DNA from: Streptomyces ochraceiscleroticus
GTDB lineage: Bacteria; Actinomycetota; Actinomycetes; Streptomycetales; Streptomycetaceae
NCBI RefSeq assembly: GCF_000720485.1
Contig: NZ_JOAX01000031.1
Location: 1 to 64,000, forward strand
DNA: 64,000 nt
Direction of reading: 5' to 3'
Below are positions 1 through 8,318 of this stretch, one piece after another. Under the pieces are notes generated by a model. It was not told the origin of the DNA. It ran no database searches and saw only the letters and a program-made list of their open reading frames with translations. Numbering within the stretch: the stretch's first letter is position 1; each line of letters starts with the position of its first letter. The translations under genes were made by a program, and so were the position numbers.

Positions 1-624
1 GAGCGGGGCGGGGGAGCCGGCGGGCGGGCCCCACTGGCCGGCGCTCGGCGCGCCGGGGTGCGGCGGCGCGGGCGGCGTGGCGGGCTGCTGCGGCGCGACG
101 GGCGCCGCGACCGGGGCTGCCGGCTCCTCGACGCTGACGCCGAAGTCCGTGGCGATGCCCGCCAGGCCGTTCGCATAGCCCTGGCCCACCGCGCGGACCT
201 TCCAGGCGTCGCCGCGGCGGTAGACCTCGACGACCACCAGGGCGGTCTCGGGGCCGAGCTGGGGCGGGGTGAACGTGGCGAGCACGCTGCCGTCGTCGGC
301 GCTGCGGACCGTCGCCGTCGGCTCCGTGCCGGCGAAGGTGGCGCCCGGCGCGTCCAGGCTCGCCGTGACGACGATCTTGTCGATACCGGGCGGCACGGCG
401 GCGGTGTCGACCGTGATCGTGTCGCCGCCGCCGCTCGTGCCCGCGGTGTGGGTCACGCCCGGACCGCTCGGTTGGTTGTAGAAAACGAAGTCGTCGTCGG
501 AGCGGACCTTGCCGTCGGCGGTCAGCAGCAGGCCCGACACGTCCAGCCGCACGGGAGCGGTGACGTCCACCGCGACCCGCGCTGCGGAGAGCGGGAGATT
601 CGAGCCAGGAGTCATAGCGGTCAT
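1..624 (-). CDS. TerD family protein, C-terminally truncated by the window edge
   Basis: Reading leftward from 624, the product begins MTAMTPGSNLPLSAARVAVD and continues with the TerD signature of alternating hydrophobic strands and acidic loops, including SDDDFVFYNQP, an acidic Ca2+-binding-type segment near residue 45, and PPGIDKIVV near residue 80. The family (TerD/CABP) is linked to tellurite resistance and calcium-dependent stress or development responses in Streptomyces. From about residue 170 the sequence becomes a Pro/Ala/Gly-rich linker running off the left edge, as in longer actinobacterial TerD proteins that carry a second domain after such a linker. Start 624 is chosen, with the ATG at 615 as the alternative (MTPGSN). 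The family call is firm; the second domain is not visible. Confidence 0.9.
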   Translation of the reverse strand, partial: MTAMTPGSNLPLSAARVAVDVTAPVRLDVSGLLLTADGKVRSDDDFVFYNQPSGPGVTHTAGTSGGGDTITVDTAAVPPGIDKIVVTASLDAPGATFAGTEPTATVRSADDGSVLATFTPPQLGPETALVVVEVYRRGDAWKVRAVGQGYANGLAGIATDFGVSVEEPAAPVAAPVAPQQPATPPAPPHPGAPSAGQWGPPAGSPAPL

Positions 625-700
625 GCCCCCAGTAACGACCGGCACCGCTTTACGGTTCCATTACCCGCTCGGCCGTCCGCCGGCCGTGGGACGCGCCGCT

Positions 701-973
701 TCAGCTGCGGGAGCGGGAGTTCCCGAAGAGCAGCCGGTAGGCGATCAGCAGGACCAGGGCGCCGGCGATGGAGGCGACCCACATGGCCGGGTCGAAGAAG
801 TCCTTCGGTATGGGACGGTCGAGGAACTTCGTGGAGAGCCAGCCGCCCACGAACGAGCCCACGATGCCGGTCAGGGTGGTGCCGACGAGGCCGCCCGGGT
901 CCCTTCCGGGCAGCAGGACCTTGGCGATGACGCCGGCGACCAGCCCCAGTACGAGCCAGCTGACGATGCCCAT
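701..973 (-). CDS. GlsB/YeaQ/YmgE family stress response membrane protein
   Basis: A 90-aa protein with three predicted membrane helices (about residues 3-20, 28-46 and 62-84). It shows the family pattern of a first helix ending in a Gly-rich stretch (VLGLVAGVIAKVLLPGRDPGG) and a second helix with conserved glycines (TLTGIVGSFVGGWL). These small 'transglycosylase-associated' membrane proteins are stress-induced in many bacteria, but their biochemical role is unproven. It has its own start after a short AT-richer leader and is followed by the divergent uronate dehydrogenase region. A second paralogue of the same family lies at 60667-60951. Confidence 0.88.
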   Translation of the reverse strand: MGIVSWLVLGLVAGVIAKVLLPGRDPGGLVGTTLTGIVGSFVGGWLSTKFLDRPIPKDFFDPAMWVASIAGALVLLIAYRLLFGNSRSRS

Positions 974-1089
974 GATGATGTTCCTCGTTCCTGCAAGGGG
1001 TTGTTACGCCTTCAAGGACGCGAGGACGCCGCCCGGAGTTCCGTGCGGTATGCCACGACCGGCCACCGACGGGCAGCCGCCCGCCGCCT

Positions 1090-1113
1090 CTCGGGGCAGT
1101 CGCCCGCCCCGAG
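1090..1113 (-). terminator. Hairpin downstream of the uronate dehydrogenase gene
   Basis: Perfect 8-bp arms CTCGGGGC / GCCCCGAG enclose an 8-nt loop. The hairpin lies 13 bases beyond the stop codon of the minus-strand gene ending at 1126. It has no U tract, as is usual for streptomycete terminators, so the role is inferred from position and stem. Confidence 0.5.
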
Positions 1114-1125
1114 GAGCAGCGGGTC

Positions 1126-1935
1126 TCAGTACGGCCAGGCCGGCGGGTCCGTGCAGAAGGCCCCGCCCAGGTGCGCGTGTTCGGGGTTCTCCGGGTCCAG
1201 CTCGCCCTGAGCCGCGATGAGTTCGGCGGCGTACTCCTCGGAGTCGTCCTGCGGCTCGTAGCCGAGCGCGCGGGCGCTGCTCAGGTCCCACCACAGCCGG
1301 GTGTTGGCGGAGGAGCCGTAGACGACGGTGTGGCCGACGTTCTCGGCGGTGAGCGCCGCGTGCAGCAGCCGGGCGCAGTCGCCGGGGCTCATCCAGATCG
1401 ACAGCATCCGTACGGAGGTGGGCCGCGGGAAGCAGGACCCGATGCGGACGGAGACGGTCTCCATGCCGTGCAGGTCCCAGTAGAGCGAGGCCAGGTCCTC
1501 GCCGAAGCCCTTGGACAGCCCGTAGAAGGTGTCGGGGCGGCGCGGGGTGTTCACCGGTATCGCGGCCGAGCCGTCGCGCGGGCGCGGGGTGAAGCCGACG
1601 GCGTGGTTGGAGGAGGCGAAGACGATCCGCCGTACGCCTTCCTCGCGCGCCGCTTCGTAGAGGTTGTACGTCCCCTCGATGTTGGCCTGGAGGATCTTCT
1701 CGAACGTCGACTCCAGGGAGATGCCTGCCAGATGGATCACCGCGTCGACCCCGTGCACCGCCTTGCGCAGCGCCTCCCGGTCGGCGAGGTCGGCGACGAT
1801 CGCGTCCGGCTCGCCCTCGATGGGCAGGCGGTCGAAGAGCCGCAGTCGGTAGCCGTACGAAGGCAGCAGTTCGCGCATCAGGGTGCCGAGGCCGCCGGCG
1901 GCCCCGGTGAGCAGGACGGTGCGGGGTGCGGTCAT
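1126..1935 (-). CDS. udh: NAD-dependent uronate dehydrogenase-like epimerase/dehydratase
   Basis: A 269-aa extended SDR protein. The N-terminal Rossmann motif TGAAGGLG (residues ~8-15) binds NAD. The middle reads as in bacterial uronate dehydrogenases: VIHLAGISLESTFEKILQ, then GTYNLYEAAREEG, IVFASSNHAVGF and the catalytic YGLSK near residue 136, with RIGSCFPRP and WWD later. Uronate dehydrogenase oxidises D-glucuronate or D-galacturonate to the aldarolactone, the first step of the oxidative uronate pathway. Start 1935 (MTAPRTVLLTG) is chosen because the Rossmann strand follows at once; an in-frame extension to 2034 lacks family similarity. The nearby ketoglutarate-semialdehyde dehydrogenase gene (4232-5758), which would act at the end of the same pathway, supports the call. 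Exact substrate is inferred. Confidence 0.82.
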   Translation of the reverse strand: MTAPRTVLLTGAAGGLGTLMRELLPSYGYRLRLFDRLPIEGEPDAIVADLADREALRKAVHGVDAVIHLAGISLESTFEKILQANIEGTYNLYEAAREEGVRRIVFASSNHAVGFTPRPRDGSAAIPVNTPRRPDTFYGLSKGFGEDLASLYWDLHGMETVSVRIGSCFPRPTSVRMLSIWMSPGDCARLLHAALTAENVGHTVVYGSSANTRLWWDLSSARALGYEPQDDSEEYAAELIAAQGELDPENPEHAHLGGAFCTDPPAWPY

Positions 1936-2093
1936 GAGCGTCAACGTAAAGAAGGGGAGTGCTCCGGTCAAGATGGTGGACGAGGAAGGGCTCTTGACCC
2001 GCCGGATGCGCTGTTTTAGCGTCAACGCGTTCATGTAGATGGATGCTGGCCATGAATACGTTTCGGCGTATGTGGTTCTCCGGAGGGATCCCG
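1936..2093. promoter_or_regulatory. Divergent promoter region with a 10-bp direct repeat
   Basis: This 158-bp gap separates the udh-like gene (minus) from the gene starting at 2094 (plus). AGCGTCAACG occurs at 1937-1946 and again at 2018-2027. The second copy runs into the palindrome AACGCGTT. The repeats could be operator half-sites for the neighbouring IclR regulator or another regulator; this is inference from position only. Confidence 0.35.
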
Positions 2094-3293
2094 ATGCGTG
2101 CCGCCGCCTTTCTCTACCCGTGGGACGTCGTCGGGGACCCGGATGCCGCGCGGCGGACGGCCGGGCTCGGCGTCGCCCAGGTCACCCTCGCCGCCGCCTA
2201 CCACTCCACCCGCGCCCTCACCCCGCGCCACCCGGAGCACCGCGTCGTCACCGCCCGGCACTCCGCCGTCCTCTACCCGCCGTCCCCGGAGCGCTGGGCC
2301 GGCCGCGCGCTGCGCCCGTATACGCAGGACTGGGTACCGGGCCCCGACCCGTACGAGGAGGCCGCCCGCGCGCTCACCGACGCGGGCCTTGAGGTGCACT
2401 CCTGGGTGGTGCTGGCGCACAACTCCCGGCTGGGCGCCGAGCACCCGGAGTCCGTCGTCCGCAACGCCTACGGGGACGAGTACCCCTGGGCGCCCTGCAT
2501 CGCCCGCCCCGAAGTGCACGACTACCTGGTCACCCTGGCCGCCGAGGCCGCCGTACGGCCGCACACCCGCGGCACCGAACTGGAGTCCTGCGGCTGGTAC
2601 GGGCTCGCCCACCTGCACGCGCACGACAAGATCGGCGGCGTCCCCTTGAGCGGCGCTGCGCAGTACTTGATGTCGCTGTGCTTCTGTACGGAGTGCCGGC
2701 ACGGGTACGCGGCGCTGGGCGCCGACCCCGAGGAACTGCGCCGCGCCGTACTGCGCGCGCTGGCCCCGGTGTGGGCGGGCGGCGGCGCGAAGGGAGCGGG
2801 CGACCGGGCGGGGGAGTGGGCCGAGGTGGCCGAGGCGCTCGGCGAGGAGTACGCGGCGGTGGTCGCGGACTGGCGGGACCGGGCCGCAGCACGGCTGCAG
2901 CGCGACGCCGTGGCCGCCGTACGGGCCGCCGCCGGGCCGGACTTCCGCGTCCTGCTGCACGCCGACCCGGCCCCGCACCGCTGCGGCGCCAACGTGGGCG
3001 TCGACCCCGGGCAGGTCCTGGACCACGCGGACGGCGTGGTCGTGCCGTGCACGGGGAGCGCGGAGGAACGGGCCGCGGCGCTGGCGCCGTTCACGGGGCG
3101 CGGCGTCCGTGCCGCGAACTTCACGGTCGTCCGGGGCATGGGAGGCAGTCCGGACACGCTCGCGGCGGACGCAGCGCACGCGGCCGCGTGCGGCGCCGAC
3201 GAGCTGCGGCTGTACCACGCGGGCCTGGCCTCCGAAGTGGACCTGGAGACCGTACGTACGGCCCTCACGGAGCTGAGCGGCTCCGGGGCCTGA
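2094..3293 (+). CDS. Conserved actinobacterial protein of unknown function (TIM-barrel glycosidase-like)
   Basis: A 399-aa product. The start at 2094 is preceded by GGAGG with 7-nt spacing and gives MRAAAFLYPWDVVGDP; an upstream ATG at 2043 lacks such a site. The sequence has the look of a TIM-barrel enzyme: an early LGVAQVTLAAAYHS strand, a Cys-containing FCTECRHGY segment near residue 200, and ADGVVVPCTGS and RAANFTVVRGMGG late strands. Paired Cys (CFCTEC) may bind a metal. I know similar proteins only as uncharacterised 'alanine-rich' streptomycete proteins. Placement between the uronate dehydrogenase and IclR genes suggests a role in sugar-acid or polysaccharide use, but I do not assign an activity. 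Confidence 0.7.
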   Translation: MRAAAFLYPWDVVGDPDAARRTAGLGVAQVTLAAAYHSTRALTPRHPEHRVVTARHSAVLYPPSPERWAGRALRPYTQDWVPGPDPYEEAARALTDAGLEVHSWVVLAHNSRLGAEHPESVVRNAYGDEYPWAPCIARPEVHDYLVTLAAEAAVRPHTRGTELESCGWYGLAHLHAHDKIGGVPLSGAAQYLMSLCFCTECRHGYAALGADPEELRRAVLRALAPVWAGGGAKGAGDRAGEWAEVAEALGEEYAAVVADWRDRAAARLQRDAVAAVRAAAGPDFRVLLHADPAPHRCGANVGVDPGQVLDHADGVVVPCTGSAEERAAALAPFTGRGVRAANFTVVRGMGGSPDTLAADAAHAAACGADELRLYHAGLASEVDLETVRTALTELSGSGA

Positions 3294-3339
3294 TCCCCTC
3301 GAAGGCGCGCGCCGCCCGTCTCATAGGCGCGCGCCGCCC

Positions 3340-4140
3340 CTACAGGCGCCGCGTCGCCAGCGTCAGCCGGTCCCGGGCGTCGAAGAGCGCATCCTTGATC
3401 ATCTGCTCGTGGGCCGGGGTGAGCCGGGCGACCGGGACCGAGCAGCTGATGGCGTCGCGGGCCGGTGTGCGGTACGGGATCGCCACCCCGAAGCAGCGCA
3501 GCCCGAGGGTGTTCTCCTCGCGGTCGACGGCGTACCCCTGCTCCCGTACCGCGTGCAGCTCCTCGATCAGCGCTTCGCGGTCGGTCCTGGTGTTCTCGGT
3601 GAGTGAGGGCAGCGTCTCCGGGAGCATCTTGCGCACCTGCTCGTCCGTGTGCGTCGCGAGCAGGGCCTTGCCCAGGGACGTGGAGTGCGCGGGCAGCCGG
3701 CGGCCGACGCGGGTGAACGGGCGCAGATAGTGCTGCGACTGGCGCGTCGCCAGATACACGACGTTCGTGCCGTCCAGGCGGGCGAGGTGGATGGTCTCGG
3801 TGGTGTCGTCCGAGAGCCGGTCCAGGGTCGGGCGCGCCGCGGCCACGACCTCGTCGCCGTCGATGTAGGACGTGCCGACGAGCAGGGCGCGCACCCCGAT
3901 GCCGTACCGCGTGCCGGTGGCGTCCGTCTCCACCCAGCCCAGGTCGACGAGCGTGCGCAGCAGCATGTAGAGACTGGACTTCGGGTAGCCGACGGCCTCC
4001 TGGACGGAGGCGAGGCTGTGCATCCCGGGGCGGCCCGCGAAGTACTCCAGCAGTTCGACCGTCCGCACCGCGGACTTGACCTGTGATCCCCCGGTCTCGG
4101 CAGCCGGCATCGCCCTTGACCCCTCAGTTCGGACAGTCAT
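3340..4140 (-). CDS. IclR family transcriptional regulator
   Basis: A 266-aa protein with the IclR two-domain layout: a winged helix-turn-helix at residues ~22-85 (VKSAVRTVELLEYFAG, then VGYPKSSLYMLLRTLVDLGWVE) and a C-terminal effector domain carrying LPAHSTSLGKALLA and YAVDREENTLGLRCFGVAIP. Family members bind small carbon-source acids and control adjacent catabolic genes. It is transcribed away from the aldehyde dehydrogenase gene at 4232, with only 91 bp between them, so autoregulation plus control of that gene is likely. An alternative start at 4110 (MPAAETGG) would drop ten residues outside the folded domain. Confidence 0.92.
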   Translation of the reverse strand: MTVRTEGSRAMPAAETGGSQVKSAVRTVELLEYFAGRPGMHSLASVQEAVGYPKSSLYMLLRTLVDLGWVETDATGTRYGIGVRALLVGTSYIDGDEVVAAARPTLDRLSDDTTETIHLARLDGTNVVYLATRQSQHYLRPFTRVGRRLPAHSTSLGKALLATHTDEQVRKMLPETLPSLTENTRTDREALIEELHAVREQGYAVDREENTLGLRCFGVAIPYRTPARDAISCSVPVARLTPAHEQMIKDALFDARDRLTLATRRL

Positions 4141-4172
4141 AGAGTCCCAGAGTATTCACACTCCGGGACGCA

Positions 4173-4188
4173 GTTCAGTATATCGAAC
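4173..4188. promoter_or_regulatory. Candidate IclR operator
   Basis: GTTCAGTATATCGAAC is a near-perfect dyad (GTTC-NN-TATA-NN-GAAC; 12 of 16 positions symmetric). It lies in the short divergent gap between the IclR gene and the aldehyde dehydrogenase gene, 44 bp upstream of the GTG start at 4232. Position and symmetry fit an IclR-family operator; binding is not shown. Confidence 0.45.
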
Positions 4189-4231
4189 AACGCCCGGACT
4201 GCAGAAGTACTCGGCCCGGGAGGAATGCACG

Positions 4232-5758
4232 GTGGCAGCACCAGTCTGGAGCGTCGACCCCCGCAGCGGGAAGCAGCGCGAAGAGGTTGCGGCCGAGGCC
4301 ACAGCCGAGGAGGTCGACGCGACCGTACGGGCCGCGCACGAAGCCCGCGGCTCCCTCGCCGACCGGACCGTGCGCGCCGCCTTCCTGCGCCGCGCGGCCG
4401 ACCTGCTCGACCAGGCGGGCGAGGCGGTGATCGAGGCCGCCGACGCGGAGACCGCGCTCGGCCCCGGCCGGCTCACCGGAGAACTGGCCCGGACGACGTA
4501 TCAGTTGCGCGCGTTCGCGGACATCGTCGACGAGGGCGCCTTCCTCGACGTGCACATCGACCACGCGGACCCGCAGCTCACCCCGCCCCGCCCCGACCTG
4601 CGGCGCTACAAGATCCCGCTCGGCGTGGTCGCGGTCTACTCCGCCTCCAACTTCCCGCTGGCCTTCTCGGTGCCCGGCGGCGACACCGCCAGCGCCCTGG
4701 CCGCCGGCTGCCCGGTCGTCGTCAAGGCGCACCCGGACCACCCCGCCACCTCCGAGCTGTGCGCGGCCCTGCTGCGCCGCGCCGCCGCCGAGTCCGGCCT
4801 CCCCGAGGCCGTCGTCGGCCTGGTGCACGGCTTCGACGCGGGCGTGGAGCTGGTCCGTCACCCGCTGATCACCGCCGCCGGCTTCACCGGTTCGGTACGC
4901 GGCGGCCGCGCCCTGTACGACGCGGCGGCGGCCCGCCCGCACCCGATCCCCTTCCACGGCGAGCTGGGCAGCCTCAACCCCGTTGTGGTCACCCAGGACG
5001 CCGTCGAGGAGCGCGCCGACCAGATCGGCGCGGGCCTGGCCGGCGCGATGACGCTGGGCGTCGGCCAGTTCTGCGTCAAGCCCGGCCTGGTGCTGGTGCC
5101 CGAGGGCGCGGCCGGTGACGGGCTGGTCAAGGAGCTCACCGCCAAGGTCAGCGACACCGAGGCGGGCGTACTGCTCGACCACCGGATGCGGGACGCCTTC
5201 ATCGCGGGCGTCCAGGCCCGCGCCGAACTCCCCGACGTCGAGGCACCCGTGACGCCCGGCGCGGGCGGCGAGCACACCGTGTCCGCCGGCTTCCTCACCC
5301 TCCCCGCCGCCCGGCTGGCCGCAGACGGCCCGCACGACGTGCTCCTGGAGGAGTGCTTCGGCCCGGTGACCGTGGTCGCGCGCTACGCCGACGACGCCGA
5401 GGCGACCGCCGTCCTCGGCCGGCTGCCCGGCAACCTCACCGCGACCCTGCAGCTCTCCAGTGGCGAGTGCGCGGGCGAGGGCAGCGGCGGCGAACTGCTC
5501 GCCGAGGTCACCGCGCTCGCCGGCCGCGTCGTGGTCAACGGCTGGCCCACCGGCGTCGCCGTGGCCCCCGCGCAGCACCACGGCGGCCCCTACCCGGCGA
5601 CCACCTCGACCTCCACCTCCGTCGGCGGCACCGCCATCGAGCGCTGGCTGCGCCCGGTCGCCTACCAGGACACCCCGCCCGCGCTGCTCCCGCCCGAGCT
5701 GCGCGACGAGAACCCGCTGGGGCTGCCCCGCCGGATCGACGGCGCCCGCGAGGCGTAG
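4232..5758 (+). CDS. NADP-dependent aldehyde dehydrogenase, likely 2-oxoglutarate-semialdehyde dehydrogenase
   Basis: A 508-aa aldehyde dehydrogenase of the KGSADH-like branch. A GTG start at 4232 follows GGGAGGA; upstream in-frame codons overlap the divergent regulator gene and are not similar to the family. Visible motifs are YSASNFPLAFSVPGGDTASALAAGCPV (active-site Asn), the cofactor-binding GFTGSVRGG, the catalytic Glu in FHGELGSLNP and the nucleophile Cys in GQFCVKPGLV. This branch oxidises 2,5-dioxopentanoate to 2-oxoglutarate at the end of oxidative uronate, glucarate or pentose routes. With a uronate dehydrogenase-like gene and an IclR gene beside it, this fits uronate catabolism. The dehydratase that should link the two steps is not in the window. 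Confidence 0.85.
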   Translation: MAAPVWSVDPRSGKQREEVAAEATAEEVDATVRAAHEARGSLADRTVRAAFLRRAADLLDQAGEAVIEAADAETALGPGRLTGELARTTYQLRAFADIVDEGAFLDVHIDHADPQLTPPRPDLRRYKIPLGVVAVYSASNFPLAFSVPGGDTASALAAGCPVVVKAHPDHPATSELCAALLRRAAAESGLPEAVVGLVHGFDAGVELVRHPLITAAGFTGSVRGGRALYDAAAARPHPIPFHGELGSLNPVVVTQDAVEERADQIGAGLAGAMTLGVGQFCVKPGLVLVPEGAAGDGLVKELTAKVSDTEAGVLLDHRMRDAFIAGVQARAELPDVEAPVTPGAGGEHTVSAGFLTLPAARLAADGPHDVLLEECFGPVTVVARYADDAEATAVLGRLPGNLTATLQLSSGECAGEGSGGELLAEVTALAGRVVVNGWPTGVAVAPAQHHGGPYPATTSTSTSVGGTAIERWLRPVAYQDTPPALLPPELRDENPLGLPRRIDGAREA

Positions 5759-5781
5759 CGGAGCGGCGGAGACACGACACC

Positions 5782-6312
5782 GTGCGCACTCCCGCGAGCG
5801 GCCCGGACCTCACCGTCCGGGCCGCTGCCCCGCGTGACCTCGACGCGCTGGCCGCGCTGCACTCCGGGGCCCGTGCCCGGTACTTCAGCGGCCGGCTGCC
5901 CGAGGCGCTCCTGGACACCCCCGCCGAACGCGCCCGCTCGCGCGAGACCTGGCAGCGCGCCCTGGCCTGCTCGGAGACGACGGTGCTGTGCGCCGAGCGG
6001 TCCGGCGCGCCGGTCGGCGTCGCCGCGTACCGGCCCGCCAAGGACGTGCCCCCGGACGGCGTCGAGCTGAGCCAGCTCCACGTCGACCCCGCCCACTGGC
6101 GCAGCGGCGTCGGCAGCGCGCTGCACGACGCCTGCGTCGCCGCCTGGCACGCGGCGGGCCACCCCCTCGCCCGGCTCCAGGTGTACTGGCACAACCGCCG
6201 GGCCCGTGACTTCTACGCCCGGCACGGCTGGCGGCCGGACGAGGGCCGCCGCCCGGCCCCCGACGACACCCACCTCAGCCTGGCGCTCATGCTGGCACCC
6301 GGCGTGCGATGA
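5782..6312 (+). CDS. GNAT family N-acetyltransferase
   Basis: A 176-aa single-domain GNAT protein. The acetyl-CoA-binding motif A reads VDPAHWRSGVGSALHDA (about residues 100-116), following ELSQLHV, the usual beta-4 strand. Motif B, YWHNRRARDFYARHGW near residue 142, is also typical. The acceptor substrate cannot be told. A GTG start at 5782 lies 23 bp after the aldehyde dehydrogenase stop, so the two may be cotranscribed. Its 3' end overlaps the convergent methyltransferase gene by 26 bp. Confidence 0.87.
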   Translation: MRTPASGPDLTVRAAAPRDLDALAALHSGARARYFSGRLPEALLDTPAERARSRETWQRALACSETTVLCAERSGAPVGVAAYRPAKDVPPDGVELSQLHVDPAHWRSGVGSALHDACVAAWHAAGHPLARLQVYWHNRRARDFYARHGWRPDEGRRPAPDDTHLSLALMLAPGVR

Positions 6313-6940
6313 GCTGGAGCCGGCTCACGGAGTGACCGTGCAGCGCGCCGACGGTGTCCGTGCGCTCCTCGGTCACGGCGAAGCCGTGCATCCGCAGCAG
6401 CCGCCGCAGATGCTCCGGTTCGTGGTGCCGGACCACCGCGCCGTCCTCGGTGCGGAAGATCCCGTACGCGCCGAACTCGTCCTCGTACGCGGCGTACCGG
6501 GCACGCGAACGCGGGTCGGTCTGCAGCGGTACGTCGCTGAGGTGCAGCAGCCCGCCGGGGCGCACCACGCGCGCCAGCTCCGCGAGGACGGCGCGCTGTC
6601 CGTTGTCGTGCGCCACGCGGGTGAGCACCGCGAAGAGCAGCGCCGCGTCGTGGCGCCTGTCCTGGTAGGGCAGCGGCAGTCCGGGGCAGTGCGTGAGCGG
6701 CAGTCCGGGGTGTTCCCGCCGCCCGCGCTCGACCAGCGCCCGCGACCCGTCCACGCCCTCGGCCGCGTACCCCAGTGCCGCGAGCGCGGCCGTTCGCCGG
6801 CCGCTGCCGCAGCCAAAATCCAGCACCCGCGCGCCGGGTGCCAGATGGGACCGGAGCGCGGCGGGGTCGAAGGGATGGCCGGCGGCGGGGTCGGTCCCGG
6901 CGCTCTCCCAGGAGCCGAGACGTTCTTGCGGCGTAGTCAT
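6287..6940 (-). CDS. Class I SAM-dependent methyltransferase
   Basis: A 217-aa methyltransferase. Motif I is VLDFGCGSGRRTAALAALG (about residues 38-56), followed by an acidic strand end (GVDGS), motif II/III around HDAALLFAVLTRV, and RVVRPGGLLHLSDVP as the usual post-III strand. The C-terminus carries EPEHLRRLLRMHGFAV, as in UbiE/Methyltransf_11-type enzymes. Start 6940 places motif I at a normal distance; open frame continues upstream without similarity. The substrate is unknown. Confidence 0.85.
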   Translation of the reverse strand: MTTPQERLGSWESAGTDPAAGHPFDPAALRSHLAPGARVLDFGCGSGRRTAALAALGYAAEGVDGSRALVERGRREHPGLPLTHCPGLPLPYQDRRHDAALLFAVLTRVAHDNGQRAVLAELARVVRPGGLLHLSDVPLQTDPRSRARYAAYEDEFGAYGIFRTEDGAVVRHHEPEHLRRLLRMHGFAVTEERTDTVGALHGHSVSRLQLIARRVPA

Positions 6941-7158
6941 GCCCGGACCGTACCGGCGCGGGACGGCGCGAACGGCCCGATGCACGGCAAGTGCATCGCC
7001 GAGCGCCGGAGGATAGCGCAAAACCGCCCATGGGTGCGTAAAACTGGTCCCTCCACCCCCACGGAGACGCCTTCCGGCCCCCTCTCCAAGCAGTCCTTCG
7101 GGCGTGGCCAAGAAGAATCGGGATGGACGCCGGGACGCCGAACGATCAGAGTGAGGCA

Positions 7159-8208
7159 ATGACCCAACAGCGACTGGGAGGCGCGGAGTTCGCGCCCGAG
7201 ACGACCTATCTGAACACCGCCGCCAGCGGGCTGCTGCCCGCCAGGACCCGCGCGGCGCTGCGCGACGAGCTCGACGTCGCCACCTCCTACGGCACAATGG
7301 GCCACGACTACTTCGGCCCGGCGGACGCCGCTCGGGCCTCCTTCGCGCGGCTGCTCCACACCACCCCGGACCGGGTGGCGCTCGGCGGTTCGGTCGCCGT
7401 CTCCACCGCACTGATCGCCGCCTCGCTGCCCGAGGGCGCCGAAGTGCTGCTCCCCGAGGGCGAGTTCAGCTCGGTGGCCAACCCCTTCTCGATGCGGCCC
7501 GGCCTGCGGGTGCGGACCGCGCCGCTGGAAGGACTGGCCGACGCGGTACGGCCGGGCACGGCGCTGGTCGCCTTCGCCGCGGTGCAGGCGCTGGACGGCC
7601 GGATCGCCGATCGCGCGGCCGTCCGGGACGCGGCCCGCACGCACGGCGCCCGGACGCTGCTGGACGTGACGCAGGGCGCGGGCTGGCTGCCGCTGGACGC
7701 CCGGGAGTTCGACTATGTCGTGTGCGGCGCCTACAAGTGGCTGCTGTGCCCGCGGGGCACGTCGTTCCTGGTGGTCGGCGAGGACGCGCCGCAGCCGGCC
7801 GCGCTGCACGCGGGCTGGGTGGCCGGCGCCGACCCGATGCAGTCCAACTACGGCCCGATCGAGCGGCTCGCCGAGGACGCCCGACGCTACGACGAGCCGC
7901 ACGCCGTCCTCTCGTACGCCGGAGCCCAGCACTCCCTCGCGCTCCTCGAAGAGACCGGGGTCGCGGCGGTGCACGCGCACAACACCGCGCTGGCGGAGCG
8001 GTACCGCGCCGGCCTCGCCGAGCTGGGGCACGAGCCGCTGCCCGCGCCCGGCTCCGCGATCGTCACGGTCCCCGGCCTCGCGGACGCGCACGAGCGGCTG
8101 GCCGAGGCGGGCGTCGTGGCGGCCGTCCGGGCGGGGAAGCTGCGGGCCGGCTTCCACCTGTACAACACGCCGGACGACGTGGACCGGCTGCTGGAGCTGC
8201 TCAAGTAA
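7159..8208 (+). CDS. Aminotransferase class V-fold PLP-dependent enzyme
   Basis: A 349-aa fold-type I PLP enzyme resembling cysteine desulfurase, isopenicillin N epimerase or kynureninase relatives. It starts at the ATG at 7159, just after GTGAGGC; an ATG at 7123 is possible. Features are YLNTAASGLLPARTRAAL at the N-terminus, ASLPEGAEVLLPEGEFSS, LLDVTQGAGWLPLD as the PLP-contacting Asp/Gln strand and DYVVCGAYKWLLCPRGTSFL with the Schiff-base Lys. The short C-terminal domain ends with RAGFHLYNTPDDVDRLLELL. It does not carry the Cys-bearing active-site loop I would expect of a NifS desulfurase, so its reaction is open. Monocistronic by spacing. Confidence 0.82.
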   Translation: MTQQRLGGAEFAPETTYLNTAASGLLPARTRAALRDELDVATSYGTMGHDYFGPADAARASFARLLHTTPDRVALGGSVAVSTALIAASLPEGAEVLLPEGEFSSVANPFSMRPGLRVRTAPLEGLADAVRPGTALVAFAAVQALDGRIADRAAVRDAARTHGARTLLDVTQGAGWLPLDAREFDYVVCGAYKWLLCPRGTSFLVVGEDAPQPAALHAGWVAGADPMQSNYGPIERLAEDARRYDEPHAVLSYAGAQHSLALLEETGVAAVHAHNTALAERYRAGLAELGHEPLPAPGSAIVTVPGLADAHERLAEAGVVAAVRAGKLRAGFHLYNTPDDVDRLLELLK

Positions 8209-8248
8209 CCGGGGGTCAACAAGTATGCGGAAAGCGGGAGTTGAGGGT

Positions 8249-8265
8249 GCCGGGAATGTCCCGGC
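8249..8265. terminator. Small hairpin between the aminotransferase and alkene reductase genes
   Basis: GCCGGGA-ATG-TCCCGGC, perfect 7-bp arms, 40 bp past the aminotransferase stop and 54 bp before the reductase start. It could be a weak terminator or a 5' leader structure. Confidence 0.35.
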
Positions 8266-8318
8266 GGGAGGTCGTGTTGGGGACCGGTGACCGCACCGGC
8301 CTTCGTGAAAGGAACGCC

